Shown here: in pieces, positions 55,321 through 64,000 of the stretch
Layout: each line of letters begins with the position of its first letter
Position numbering within the stretch: the first letter of the stretch is position 1
Origin: Pseudoalteromonas flavipulchra NCIMB 2033 = ATCC BAA-314
Lineage (GTDB): Bacteria > Pseudomonadota > Gammaproteobacteria > Enterobacterales > Alteromonadaceae
Assembly (NCBI GenBank): GCA_000814665.1
Contig: JWIH01000021.1
Location: 62,001-126,000 of the forward strand
Direction: 5' to 3'
DNA: 64,000 nucleotides
Notes under the pieces: model-generated
What the model saw: only the letters and a program-made list of their open reading frames with translations
Databases searched by the model: none
Told to the model about the DNA's origin: nothing
Made by a program: the position numbers and the translations under genes

Positions 55321-56271
55321 ATGACAATCAATATTATTTATATCGTTTTAGGTTTATCACTGTTGGTATTCGGTGCTGACCGTTTAGTCGCGGGCGCATC
55401 TAAACTGGCTGCGAGCTTCAACGTACCCAGTTTACTAATTGGATTAACTATTGTGTCCTTTGGTACCAGTGCTCCTGAGCTTGCGGTCAGTGTGCAATCT
55501 GCAGTAGCTGGGCAAGGCAGCTTAGCTGTTGCCAACGTGCTTGGCAGTAATACCTTTAATATCTTATTTATATTGGGTATATCAGCGCTGATAGCGCCGC
55601 TGGTGGTGTCACAAGCATTGGTAAAAAGAGATATTCCTATGCTAGTGATCGCCTGTTTTATTGTTGCTGCGTTGGTTTGGGATGGTGAGCTAGGTCGCTT
55701 TGATGCTGGATTGCTGAGTTTGCTCTTGCTGCTGTATGTTGTGTATTTATTTGTGCAAGGTCGTGCGCTTAGTCACAAAAATGATGAACCAGCGTCATCG
55801 CAACAACCAAACCGCTGGCGTGAGCGCGCTGTTAATACAGTGCAATTTATTTTAGGGCTTGGTTTGTTGATATTTGGAGCACAGTTGATGGTTGATAACG
55901 CGGTGCAACTTGCCCGTACTTTAGCGGTGGATGAAGTGATGATTGGCTTAACCATTATTGCAATAGGTACTTCGCTACCAGAAGTGGTTACCTCAGTAAC
56001 GGCGAGCATAAAAGGGCATGCTGATATAGCGGTAGGAAATGTGATTGGCAGTAATTTATTCAATTTACTCGGTGTCCTAGGCGTGGCTGGACTTATCAGC
56101 AATAGCCCTTTGGAAGTGACAAATCGTATGCTAAGTGCGGATATTTCGGTCATGATCGTTGCAACTTTACTTTGTACTCCACTACTTATTTCAGGCCTGA
56201 AGCTTAGTCGTCGAGAAGGTGGTATCTTGTTTATGGGTTATGTAGCTTATTTCATTTATACGTTGAGTTAA
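55321..56271 (+). CDS. Calcium/sodium antiporter (CaCA family, YrbG-like)
   Basis: A 316-residue inner-membrane exchanger with two alpha repeats, each holding the cation site: GLTIVSFGTSAPELAVSVQS and GLTIIAIGTSLPEVVTSVTA, followed by LGSNTFNILFILG and IGSNLFNLLGVLG. About ten helices. It exports Ca2+ for Na+ or H+. Divergent from speA. Confidence 0.92.
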   Translation: MTINIIYIVLGLSLLVFGADRLVAGASKLAASFNVPSLLIGLTIVSFGTSAPELAVSVQSAVAGQGSLAVANVLGSNTFNILFILGISALIAPLVVSQALVKRDIPMLVIACFIVAALVWDGELGRFDAGLLSLLLLLYVVYLFVQGRALSHKNDEPASSQQPNRWRERAVNTVQFILGLGLLIFGAQLMVDNAVQLARTLAVDEVMIGLTIIAIGTSLPEVVTSVTASIKGHADIAVGNVIGSNLFNLLGVLGVAGLISNSPLEVTNRMLSADISVMIVATLLCTPLLISGLKLSRREGGILFMGYVAYFIYTLS

Positions 56272-56275
56272 TAAA

Positions 56276-56301
56276 GTTTCAGAAGTTTCTGAAACTTTGT
56301 T
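56276..56301 (+). terminator. Rho-independent terminator after the antiporter
   Basis: GTTTCAGAA-GT-TTCTGAAAC perfect 9-bp stem followed by TTTGTT. Confidence 0.7.
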
Positions 56302-56361
56302 GCGTTTATCGAGTAAACTAATTAGTATGTTATTGGGAAAACTTAAAAATGAGAAAGGACA

Positions 56362-57204
56362 ATGAAAACAATAACATCAGCAGTATTCGGACTCGTCGCT
56401 TACAGTTCAGTGGCCAGCGCCAACCAATCAGTTCATGAACACGATTATCAATATGTGGAAATAAATGGCAACAAACTTGCCTATGCTTGTAAAGGAGAGG
56501 GCGAGACTACCGCACTTTTACTAGCTGGGATGGGCCTTGATGCTCATGAAACCTATAAAAACACCATTCATAACACAAACCCAAAAGGCTATCGTTTATG
56601 TTTTTATGATAGAGCGGGCACCGGAAAAAGCACTTTTGCCAAGCCTCGAGTACGGACTATGTTGGAGCTTACTGAGGAGCTTGAGGCATTCACTCAAGCC
56701 ACTAAAATGGATAATTTGGTACTTGTACCTCACTCTTTTGGTGGTTTTGTTGCAAGAGCCTATGCCAACCGAAACCCTGAAAAAGTAAAAGGTATGGTGC
56801 TTATCGATATCGCTCATGAGTCTTGGTATCACGATATGAAAAGTAAGATGTCCAAAGAAGCATGGAAGATAATGGAATGGATCATCAACTGGGAGCGAGA
56901 TACTCATTCATTAGAAGATTTTGAAGAGGCTTCTTCCCATACAACAATGTACAAAACCAGTCGAAAAATGCCAGTTACTATACTGTCGCGTGGGATCCCT
57001 TATGTGACTATCCGCTCTACCGGTATGAGTTATGCTGATGTTGATGTTTATACTCAAACTTCAAAAGACTCCCAAATAAAGCTGCAAGAAATTGGCGATA
57101 ATGTTACGCCCATTACCATGAAATATGCGTCTCACCTGTTTGATGAAACAGATCCATTTATTGCCATCAAATATATTGAAGAAATGGTGAAAAAGGTACA
57201 ATAA
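56362..57204 (+). CDS. Secreted alpha/beta-hydrolase
   Basis: A 280-residue alpha/beta-hydrolase with a signal peptide (MKTITSAVFGLVAYSSVASA), so it acts outside the cytoplasm. Nucleophile Ser in VPHSFGGFVARAYA, oxyanion region CFYDRAGTGKS, and the probable His in KYASHLFDETDP. Substrate unknown; fold resembles lipase/esterase and proline-iminopeptidase-like members. Ribosome site GAGAAAGGAC. Confidence 0.87.
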   Translation: MKTITSAVFGLVAYSSVASANQSVHEHDYQYVEINGNKLAYACKGEGETTALLLAGMGLDAHETYKNTIHNTNPKGYRLCFYDRAGTGKSTFAKPRVRTMLELTEELEAFTQATKMDNLVLVPHSFGGFVARAYANRNPEKVKGMVLIDIAHESWYHDMKSKMSKEAWKIMEWIINWERDTHSLEDFEEASSHTTMYKTSRKMPVTILSRGIPYVTIRSTGMSYADVDVYTQTSKDSQIKLQEIGDNVTPITMKYASHLFDETDPFIAIKYIEEMVKKVQ

Positions 57205-57220
57205 TATTTTTTACGCAAAG

Positions 57221-57246
57221 GGTTAGCGGTTATACTGCTGCTAACC
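57221..57246 (+). terminator. Hairpin after the hydrolase gene
   Basis: GGTTAGC and GCTAACC pair across 12 bases, immediately before the next gene; terminator function is uncertain. Confidence 0.45.
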
Positions 57247-57266
57247 TAACTAACAATAATAAAGCA

Positions 57267-57656
57267 ATGTTCTCTCATCACATAATCAGTTCAAAAATCA
57301 CGACTTTCTTAGTAGCTGCAGCTGGCTTTGCAGGGGTGGTATTGTCAGTACTGGATGTATTTAACCATCCGGAATTGACGTTAATCCTCGACTTTACAGC
57401 AAGCTTTTTATGCTTGATGGTTGCGTTTAAGTTATATCAAAAGCAACTCAGGGCCTTAAGCTGGGCTGCGGTGCTCGGCGCGCTTATGTCCATTGGCGTA
57501 GTCGTTGATGATACGCTAATCCAATTTTCATCAGGGCTGCTATTAACGGTTCAGTTGAACCTAGAAACCATAGCCGTAAACATTAACTTGCTTGGCTTGA
57601 TTATCATCGCGACTGCGCTCACGGCAAAAATAAAGCTAACTAATTCAAAGGAATAA
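57267..57656 (+). CDS. Small inner-membrane protein
   Basis: 129 residues with four predicted hydrophobic helices (about 13-32, 38-53, 67-85 and 105-122) and a short basic N-terminus. Function unknown. Its stop is 3 bases before the DUF6058 gene, so the two form a pair. Confidence 0.7.
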   Translation: MFSHHIISSKITTFLVAAAGFAGVVLSVLDVFNHPELTLILDFTASFLCLMVAFKLYQKQLRALSWAAVLGALMSIGVVVDDTLIQFSSGLLLTVQLNLETIAVNINLLGLIIIATALTAKIKLTNSKE

Positions 57657-57659
57657 TCA

Positions 57660-58304
57660 ATGGAGCTACTGACCTATCTGCAGACGCATTTTATTACCAA
57701 AGAAACCTTGCTGCGCGAGTCGCAGTTATCCCATCTTGAATTGACTACGTTAATTGAAAAGCGTTTGATGCCAAAAGCCGCCTATAAGTTAGCATTGAAG
57801 CTCGAATGCGATTCTTTCTTTGGCGAGCACAGTGATGAAAGCTGCCTGGAATTTTATCCGCAAGGGGCTTTAGTGTGGCTTGGTGCTGTGTCACAAGTAG
57901 CGGATGAAGCACAAGCCTTTGCACTCTTTAGTAAACGTTATAAAAACCAACTGCATAGATTAAAAGCGCAAGGCTTTAATCCGCGAGATGCAAAACTGGA
58001 TCAAGACATCGACGCGCACTTAGAAAGTGAGTGGCAACACTTCCTTGGCGGTATTTACGGACTTTGTACTAAAACGGGTTTACCTGAAGATATTGCAAAT
58101 AAAGAAGCCGCTATCGTTATCATCAATGAGTATTTGGCACGAGATGAACATTTGAGTCTGGATGAACTGACTCAGCTTCACCAAGTGGTTGATTTATTGG
58201 ATGAGGCCAGTGCCTTATTTGCGCCTCATGAGCGTGAACGTAGCTCACGCAAGCGCTTAATCGACGACGTAAGAGCAAAATTTCCAAAGCCTTTAACATC
58301 ATAA
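57660..58304 (+). CDS. DUF6058-family protein
   Basis: A 214-residue soluble helical protein. MELLTYLQTHFITKETLLRE, EKRLMPKAAYKLAL and the later HFLGGIYGLCTKTGLPEDIA match DUF6058 as I recall it; some members are annotated as natural-product-associated. No biosynthetic genes lie beside it here. Co-transcribed with the membrane protein upstream. Confidence 0.75.
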   Translation: MELLTYLQTHFITKETLLRESQLSHLELTTLIEKRLMPKAAYKLALKLECDSFFGEHSDESCLEFYPQGALVWLGAVSQVADEAQAFALFSKRYKNQLHRLKAQGFNPRDAKLDQDIDAHLESEWQHFLGGIYGLCTKTGLPEDIANKEAAIVIINEYLARDEHLSLDELTQLHQVVDLLDEASALFAPHERERSSRKRLIDDVRAKFPKPLTS

Positions 58305-58418
58305 TTAACTGTTTTTCGCTTTTTAAATCATGTGAATTGACTTCACATCCATTTCACACCTGTCCGCATAAAGTGTCTGTAACAAAACAACACAAGGGTC
58401 AACAGGCCCGAGGACAGG

Positions 58419-59552
58419 ATGATGAACAAATCACTATTAACCTTATCTCTCGTTGCTGCCTTATCAGCAACTTCAATCAATGCGGTTGCGCAAGATAAAA
58501 ATACACCTCATGTGCTCATGGTGCTCAGTAGTTATGGCGAAATGGGGACTGATGGCTCTTTAAGCAAACCTGGATTTGAATTTGACGAGCTCAGTAAAGC
58601 GTATGCCGTGTTCAAACAAAATGGCATAAAAGTCACGTTAGCCTCGCCAAAGGGGGGTGAACCACTGGCCGATAAGTTCGATAAGAACAAACCCTACAAT
58701 CAAGCATACAGTAACGATACGACTGCGATGGCGCAGCTTAAAAACACTAAAAGACTGAGTGAGTTAGAGCCCTCACAATACGATGCTGTATTTGTGGTTG
58801 GGGGCAAAGGCCCAATGTTCGACTTGCATGACTCCAAGCCGTTACAGGCAATTATTCGTGATATCTACGTTAAAAACGGCGTGATTGGTGCGGTTTGCCA
58901 TGGTCCTGCGGCATTGGTGGATGTAAAGCTTGAAAATGGAGAGTACTTAATCGCTGGTAAGCGAGTAAATGGTTTTACTAACGAAGAAGAAGCAGCGTTT
59001 GGTAAAAAGTGGACCAAACAGTTTCCATTCCTACTTGAAGATAAACTCATTGAGCGTGGTGCATCGTTTGTGCAAGACGGTTTGATGTTGAATCAGGTCA
59101 GTATTGACGGTCAATTGATCACAGGGCAAAACCCTTTTTCTACGGTAGATACTGCCAAAGCGATGGTTGCGGCGCTAGGTCTGACGGTAAGCGAGTTACC
59201 GCGATTCAAAGACGATGAAAGTATCTTGTTGGTAGAAGAGTTCTTTTCAGATAGCAGTAAAGCGAAGGCGCGTTATTTAGCGGATAAGTCATCATTTGAT
59301 CCTATGTTGATCGGGATCTCTGGTTTATATCAAGCGCAGCATGCGCAAACTGCTCATCAACTTGCCGTGGCCGTTGAGTTGATGCAATTAACCCTTGCAG
59401 ATATTGAACACCCCATGTTGTACGAAGCGCTAGTAAATGCACAGCTCAAACTAAATGATGTATCTGGCGCAAAATCCACAATAGAAGCAGCGCTTAAAAA
59501 GCACGGTACGGCGGAGAGTTTGATTGCACTAAAAGAGAAAGTTTATGGTTAA
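58419..59552 (+). CDS. Exported DJ-1/PfpI-family protein
   Basis: A 377-residue protein with signal peptide (SLVAALSATSINAVAQ). The DJ-1/PfpI domain (residues ~30-255) is of the Hsp31-like type: FDELSKAYAVFKQNGIKVTL, VGGKGPMFDLHD and the nucleophile in GAVCHGPAALVD. The final ~120 residues form an extra helical domain of unknown role. Family members are glyoxalases (Hsp31 type), deglycase candidates or chaperones; periplasmic location is unusual. First gene of a four-gene operon; overlaps the next by 8 bases. Confidence 0.82.
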   Translation: MMNKSLLTLSLVAALSATSINAVAQDKNTPHVLMVLSSYGEMGTDGSLSKPGFEFDELSKAYAVFKQNGIKVTLASPKGGEPLADKFDKNKPYNQAYSNDTTAMAQLKNTKRLSELEPSQYDAVFVVGGKGPMFDLHDSKPLQAIIRDIYVKNGVIGAVCHGPAALVDVKLENGEYLIAGKRVNGFTNEEEAAFGKKWTKQFPFLLEDKLIERGASFVQDGLMLNQVSIDGQLITGQNPFSTVDTAKAMVAALGLTVSELPRFKDDESILLVEEFFSDSSKAKARYLADKSSFDPMLIGISGLYQAQHAQTAHQLAVAVELMQLTLADIEHPMLYEALVNAQLKLNDVSGAKSTIEAALKKHGTAESLIALKEKVYG

Positions 59553-60456
59553 GCAAAACTGGAGAAAAGCAATGTTAGTAGTGACTGGAATTATCGCGGG
59601 CGTTGCCGCTGTTTGGTATGCAGTTTTTGGATTAAAGCCATACAGCGTTACGCCGGAGGAATTAACGCAAATATATAGCTATGAGCAAAAGGCGGTGGAG
59701 GTAAATCTTTCACCATTAAAAGCCAATCACTTTGCGCTTGAGTACAAAACGTTTGATGGCGATAAAGTCAATGGTCATATTCTCTACCCAAGTAATTACG
59801 ACGCGACCAAACCAATGCCCGTTATGGTGGGTGTCCACGGTTTGGGTCGAAGTGATGTACGCTGGATACAAGAAAGTTTTAAAGGACGTGAGACATACGA
59901 GCAAACGGATGAACTTACCAAAATGGCACTAGCAAATGGGTATGCTGTGATTGCTATTGATTCGAGGAATCATGGTAAGCGTAAAAATCTTGATCATAAT
60001 ATTATTGAAGTGATGCATGATTTAGATTGGTGGGGCAAGCGCGAGCCCTACGAAAACATGGTTATTGATTCGGTAAAGGATCACAGAGTTCTGCTTGATT
60101 GGATTGCAACCCAACCGCAATTTGATCAAAACCAAATCAGCGTTGCAGGATACAGCATGGGAGGTCAAATCAGTTTAATTTTAGCTGCACTGGATAAACG
60201 AGTAGATAATGTGTTATCAATTGTGCCGCCTTACCTGACTAACGCGGTGGCACGAGTGGCGATTAAAAACTTTGCGACGGCAGTTGATTCTCCCAAGGTG
60301 TGGTTGGTCTCGGCTGATGACGATGAATACACTAGCGAGCGTGAAAATAAAGCACTATTTGAAGCCATTGCGAGTGTACAAAAACATCATGTCGTCATTG
60401 AAGGCGGACATCTCTTGCCTGAAGGCTACTACAAAAAACTACAAGGCTGGTATTAA
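59545..60456 (+). CDS. Membrane-anchored alpha/beta-hydrolase
   Basis: A 303-residue hydrolase with an N-terminal membrane helix (AMLVVTGIIAGVAAVWYAVF), so the enzymatic domain faces the periplasm. Nucleophile Ser in VAGYSMGGQISLI, oxyanion region VGVHGLGRSD, and the likely His in VIEGGHLLPEGYY. It overlaps the DJ-1 gene by 8 bases and the response-regulator gene by 1, so it is translated with both. Confidence 0.85.
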   Translation: MVKQNWRKAMLVVTGIIAGVAAVWYAVFGLKPYSVTPEELTQIYSYEQKAVEVNLSPLKANHFALEYKTFDGDKVNGHILYPSNYDATKPMPVMVGVHGLGRSDVRWIQESFKGRETYEQTDELTKMALANGYAVIAIDSRNHGKRKNLDHNIIEVMHDLDWWGKREPYENMVIDSVKDHRVLLDWIATQPQFDQNQISVAGYSMGGQISLILAALDKRVDNVLSIVPPYLTNAVARVAIKNFATAVDSPKVWLVSADDDEYTSERENKALFEAIASVQKHHVVIEGGHLLPEGYYKKLQGWY

Positions 60457-61157
60457 TGAAAACAAGCTCACAACTCAATATTTTAGTGATTGAAGATAAC
60501 ACCGCGATTGCAAGTAATATAGCCGATTACTTTGATATGCAGGGACATAATATGGACTTTGCTTATACGGGAGAGCAGGGTTGTGAGCTTGCATTAACGC
60601 AATATTTTGACTGTATTATTTTGGATATTATGCTGCCAGATATTGAAGGGCTAGAGGTCTGTCAGCGATTAAGGCTTAAAGCCGACAGGCATATTCCCAT
60701 CATCATGTTAACTGCTCGAGATACCTTGGACGATAAATTAGCAGGATTTGCGCAGGGTGCGGATGATTACCTCACCAAACCTTTCTCGCTAGAGGAGCTA
60801 GCGGCCCGAGTCAGCGCATTAACTTGCCGATTAAATCCCACATCTGCTGCAAGAACGCTTAGTGTGGGGGACGCAGATAAACAGGTTACGCTCAACTATC
60901 AAAATCAAACAGTAACGCGGGGTGAGACTGCACTCGTGTTACCGCCAATATTGTTCAATATTCTTAAAATTTTGATGGAAAGTTACCCTCGAGCGGTGTC
61001 AAAGAGTGAGCTTGTTGAGCGTATTTGGGGCGAGGAGGGCACTGACTCGGATTCTTTACGGTCACACATCTATCAATTACGCAAAACGGTAGATAAGCCA
61101 TTTCCAACTACCATTATTAAAACCATTCACAGCGTTGGCTTGGTGCTGGATTTATAG
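60456..61157 (+). CDS. OmpR-family response regulator
   Basis: A 233-residue regulator: receiver domain with phosphoacceptor Asp in DCIILDIMLPDIEG and Lys in YLTKPFSLEEL, then a winged-helix DNA-binding domain (SKSELVERIWGEEGTDSDSL to the C-terminus). It overlaps the hydrolase gene by one base and lies 21 bases before its kinase. Its targets may include its own operon. Confidence 0.92.
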   Translation: MKTSSQLNILVIEDNTAIASNIADYFDMQGHNMDFAYTGEQGCELALTQYFDCIILDIMLPDIEGLEVCQRLRLKADRHIPIIMLTARDTLDDKLAGFAQGADDYLTKPFSLEELAARVSALTCRLNPTSAARTLSVGDADKQVTLNYQNQTVTRGETALVLPPILFNILKILMESYPRAVSKSELVERIWGEEGTDSDSLRSHIYQLRKTVDKPFPTTIIKTIHSVGLVLDL

Positions 61158-61178
61158 CTGAAATAGCAACTGAGAAAA

Positions 61179-62441
61179 ATGAAAACAAAACAACTAAGAA
61201 ACCGCATCATCACTTATTTTGTCTCTATCGTCGTGTTGCTCAGTGTATTATTTTCACTGATCACTTTGCTTTTTAGCTACATCATAGAAGACAGTTTTTT
61301 TTATCAAATTTTAGAGGATGAAAGAAAGCAGATAGCGCTTCAAATCGTCAATAACGAGACACCAAAAGCACATTTTGACTTCGTTACATTTCATCCTACA
61401 ACCGACACTTTACCTGCGGTGGTAAGAACGCTACTCGCTGAGGAACCAAACCGCAAAGAGTTTAGCGCTGAGGCGGGTAAACATTATCATATCGCCTTTC
61501 TAAACAAGGACGACCGTGGACAAGGCATATTGCTTGCTGAAGTAAGCGGCCATCTTGTAGTGCGCGAACTGCGAGGCTTGATGCTTGGTTTTTCACTGAC
61601 CCTATTGGCGATTGGATTAGTAATCGCGCTATTGCTAGCGCTCGGTACGGTAAAGCTGGCAAAAAAACTACTTAAACCTTTGGATGAGCTTATGGTAATT
61701 GTAGAGGCGAGTCCCGTTGAAAACCTACCGACCAATTTTGCATCTCAGTTTTCGCAAAATGAAATTGGTAAATTTGCACAAACGCTAGAATCAGCCCTTG
61801 CTCGCATTCAAGCATTCGTTGAGCGTGAACGCCAATTTACCAGAGATATTTCCCATGAATTGAGAACACCTGTCACCATTTCCCAAGGGGCGGTCAGTTT
61901 ACTCAACCACACTGAGTTAAACAGTAAACAGCAAGAGCTAGTGGCAAGGATAGCGGAATCTGACCAGCAGATGCAGCTAACATTAGAAGCGCTACTTGCC
62001 CTTGCCCGGGAAAAAGCCGATACACCGGAGCAGACTAATTTACAATCCGTGATTGAAGCTTGCATTATTAATAACCAAGCGCTGTTTGAGCATAAAGTCC
62101 TAAGTATTGACTTACCTGGCAATGTATTTGTTCCTATGGCCGCGCAGGAGCTAAGATTGGTAGTGCAAAACCTGTTACAGAACGCTGTACATCATAGCCA
62201 AGGTGAGCAAATTCATATTCGTTACAGAGATAATACACTAACGATTGCGGATAATGGCCAAGGGTTACCAGAGATCTTTACGGCAAACGAGCAAGCCTTT
62301 GAGTCTGGAATGCGGGGTCCTAATAGTTTAGGAACAGGCATTGGCTTATCGCTAGTAAAGCGTCTTTGTGAGAAGTTTTCTGTGGAAGTGATGATTGAAA
62401 GTGGCGAAACGGGTGTATCGGTTCACTTAAAGTTTGCTTAG
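61179..62441 (+). CDS. Sensor histidine kinase
   Basis: A 420-residue membrane kinase: TM1 about 14-36, a small periplasmic domain, TM2 about 145-165, HAMP, then HisKA with phospho-His in RDISHELRTPVTISQGA, and HATPase with NLLQNAVHHS, DNGQGLP and GTGIGLSLVKRL. Partner of the response regulator 21 bases upstream. The sensed signal is unknown; the operon suggests envelope or carbonyl stress. Confidence 0.92.
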   Translation: MKTKQLRNRIITYFVSIVVLLSVLFSLITLLFSYIIEDSFFYQILEDERKQIALQIVNNETPKAHFDFVTFHPTTDTLPAVVRTLLAEEPNRKEFSAEAGKHYHIAFLNKDDRGQGILLAEVSGHLVVRELRGLMLGFSLTLLAIGLVIALLLALGTVKLAKKLLKPLDELMVIVEASPVENLPTNFASQFSQNEIGKFAQTLESALARIQAFVERERQFTRDISHELRTPVTISQGAVSLLNHTELNSKQQELVARIAESDQQMQLTLEALLALAREKADTPEQTNLQSVIEACIINNQALFEHKVLSIDLPGNVFVPMAAQELRLVVQNLLQNAVHHSQGEQIHIRYRDNTLTIADNGQGLPEIFTANEQAFESGMRGPNSLGTGIGLSLVKRLCEKFSVEVMIESGETGVSVHLKFA

Positions 62442-62474
62442 GGTCGTTGTTGACCTGACCCAACAGAGAATGAA

Positions 62475-62504
62475 AAGGCACGGCGACTTCCGTTATCGTG
62501 CCTT
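62475..62504 (+). terminator. Hairpin between convergent genes
   Basis: AAGGCACG and CGTGCCTT pair with a 14-base loop between the kinase and the opposing hypothetical gene. Confidence 0.5.
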
Positions 62505-62544
62505 GAGAGAGTTTAATTGATACAGCTAAGCTTCTTAATTGAAC

Positions 62545-63240
62545 TTAAGAAAACTCAGCGATAACCAATACTCTCTTGTGTTTAGCACTATAAAAAACAA
62601 TCCCTTCGCCACCGCCCTCAAAATAAGTGGAGAAGCAGAAGGTGCCAAGGTAGGCAAAATCTACGTCATGCTCTTCATCAAAAAGGCCAATTTTACGAGT
62701 GGAGTAGTGGCTGTAGTTCTCGCCACTTTGCTTATCCATAGCGTCAAAATAGCGCGTTTCATCATCGCCTTCTTCATCCCACAAATAGGCGTCCCAATTG
62801 CAACCGAGTATGGGTTGCCCACCGAATTCAAATAGCGGAACGCTTTCATCGTTTTCGTCAAGGGAGTAGTTAAGTCGTTGATGTTTGGCGTAGAAGCTGG
62901 CTGCTTGCTGATAGTATTCGCTATAGTCTTCAAAATCCTCCTTCTCTTCACTTAGATTGTCAACATTGTGAGCGTCAACTTGCCACCCATTGTCTGTCAG
63001 TGAGTAGGAGATATAAGGAAGGTCGCCATCAAAAATCTCCATAGAAATCGGTAATGCGATAAGTACATTATCATCGCTGTTTACGTCTAACTTTGAATAG
63101 GCAAGTAGTCCGATTGGTAATAGCTGATTGTCATTAAACGCGACATCTTGGCTACTCGGGAATGGCTTGTAAAAATCAGTCGCTTGTAACACTTTTGTCG
63201 CAGGGCATGCGAGCGCCGAATCTTTAATGTAGAGGGCCAT
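62545..63240 (-). CDS. Hypothetical acidic protein
   Basis: 231 residues, strongly acidic (for example SEEKEDFEDYSEYY and LWDEEGDDETRYFD), with two related halves rich in aromatic residues. No signal peptide or membrane segment. I do not recognise the family; a ribosome site AAAAAGGAGTTG precedes the ATG. Stands alone. Confidence 0.65.
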   Translation of the reverse strand: MALYIKDSALACPATKVLQATDFYKPFPSSQDVAFNDNQLLPIGLLAYSKLDVNSDDNVLIALPISMEIFDGDLPYISYSLTDNGWQVDAHNVDNLSEEKEDFEDYSEYYQQAASFYAKHQRLNYSLDENDESVPLFEFGGQPILGCNWDAYLWDEEGDDETRYFDAMDKQSGENYSHYSTRKIGLFDEEHDVDFAYLGTFCFSTYFEGGGEGIVFYSAKHKRVLVIAEFS

Positions 63241-63480
63241 AAAACAACTCCTTTTTATGGTTTATTTTTTGGTAATTAATACGTTAGGCTTGTATTTGGT
63301 GCGCACCATATAGCGATGCGTGTGGAAAATCAATCAGTGTAATAACTATTCGGGCGTTAGCGTGCCTGTCCTTTATATTTTCTCCAAATTTGTGGCTTAT
63401 CATGCCTATGATAGGGCCATTGCAGTGCTGGATTGTCCGCTATAATACAAACTACATCAGGTGAGAAAAGTAGATACGCC

Positions 63481-64000
63481 ATGGAAAATAGAACATTTAA
63501 AATAAAAGTAATGGATCTAACTGAATTAGAAATTGCTGCAAAGTGGGCCCTGCAAGAAGGGTGGAACCCTGGGCTTAGCGACGCACAGTGCTACTATCAA
63601 GCCGATCCAAATGGCTTTTTAATTGGCTATCTAGGCGATGAACCTATCGCTTCGATTTCGGTGGTTAAGTACGATGATTCATTTGGTTTTTTAGGCTTTT
63701 ATATCGTTAAGCGTGAGTATCGAGGTCAGGGTTATGGGATGCAGATTTGGCAGGCAGGACTTCAATATTTAGCGGGTTGTAACGTCGCACTGGATGGAGT
63801 GGTCGCGCAGCAAGAGAATTACAAAAAATCGGGTTTTAAGCTCGCCTACCGTAATATTCGCTACGAAGGAGTGGGTGGCGGCGAAACGCCTGATTGCACA
63901 AACTTAGTGGCACTTGAAAGATTACCGATAGAAGAGGTCATTGCGTACGACAGTGCGTTTTTCCCAACAAAAAGAGTAGCCTTTGTTGACGCTTGGATTA
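63481..64000 (+). CDS. GNAT acetyltransferase, N-terminal part (runs off the window)
   Basis: The frame from the ATG at 63481 stays open to the end of the window, giving 173 residues. VMDLTELEIAAKWALQEGW is the start, FYIVKREYRGQGYGMQIWQA the acetyl-CoA loop, and the following AYRNIRYEGVGG to YDSAFFPTKR resembles the second YitH/acetyltransferase_18 domain. The C-terminus lies outside the window. Confidence 0.8.
   Translation, partial: MENRTFKIKVMDLTELEIAAKWALQEGWNPGLSDAQCYYQADPNGFLIGYLGDEPIASISVVKYDDSFGFLGFYIVKREYRGQGYGMQIWQAGLQYLAGCNVALDGVVAQQENYKKSGFKLAYRNIRYEGVGGGETPDCTNLVALERLPIEEVIAYDSAFFPTKRVAFVDAWI

Noticed and set aside
1..64000. CRISPR array, rRNA or tRNA genes
   Set aside because: I saw no regularly spaced repeats and no tRNA cloverleaf or rRNA signature; the cloverleaf-like fold at 49490 lacks tRNA features.

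Overview
The window looks like a chromosomal segment of a marine gammaproteobacterium of the Alteromonadales, most likely Pseudoalteromonas. This rests on gene content rather than on any search: a nagX/nagB N-acetylglucosamine locus with a LacI-type palindrome, a long-form GAPDH, NhaD, DUF349 and DUF2989 proteins, a speA-speB pair, DUF6058, moderate-to-low GC and many short Rho-independent terminators. Most of the window is ordinary core genome, with several accessory patches.

Layout. 1-3726: end of nagX, nagB, nudC and metC. 3727-4849: a small lipoprotein and a degraded IS66 tnpB fragment. 4850-15132: the main accessory locus, eleven tightly packed same-strand genes: a FabH-like ketosynthase, an acyl carrier protein, a FabF-like ketosynthase, an acyl-CoA oxidase-like flavoprotein, a hot-dog thioesterase, a fumarylacetoacetate-hydrolase-family protein, a branched-chain aminotransferase-like enzyme, a FabG-like reductase, a FAD-linked 2-hydroxyacid dehydrogenase, a MaoC hydratase and an EamA exporter. 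It reads as a self-contained type II fatty-acid-like assembly line joined to 2-hydroxy/2-oxo/2-amino acid chemistry and an efflux pump. I do not recognise it as a known pathway, and it is the best candidate for an undescribed system. 15133-18116: a cupin gene, a truncated IS110-family transposase, and a RAYT (REP-associated tyrosine transposase) gene bracketed by inverted REP-like repeats.

18117-30454: a secreted hypothetical protein, a DUF4136 lipoprotein, an MksF-MksE-MksB condensin operon with no neighbouring MksG nuclease, NhaD, a lysine riboswitch and lysC, a DUF924 protein, an NSS symporter and a DUF2989 lipoprotein. 30455-40965: long GAPDH, an M14 carboxypeptidase, a Na+/alanine symporter, a zinc-ribbon/DUF1315/DUF349 operon, a bactofilin-like lipoprotein, and azoR divergent from a LysR regulator. 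41085-49182: a PhnD-like binding protein with a histidine kinase, then small accessory enzymes and regulators (VOC, DUF1579, WYL, NIPSNAP, GNAT, EamA/MarR pair).

49183-52213 is a second accessory patch. It holds a structured non-coding repeat and three unrelated AT-rich orphan genes that all end in TAACAAA, which recalls integron cassettes. A related structured repeat of about 246 bp lies at 44233-44478. 52214-64000: the speA-speB polyamine operon, a Ca2+/Na+ antiporter, a secreted hydrolase, a membrane protein with a DUF6058 protein, a four-gene operon (DJ-1/PfpI protein, membrane-anchored hydrolase, response regulator, sensor kinase), a hypothetical protein and the start of a GNAT gene cut by the window edge.

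All assignments come from reading the sequence and recalling family motifs. No database search was run.
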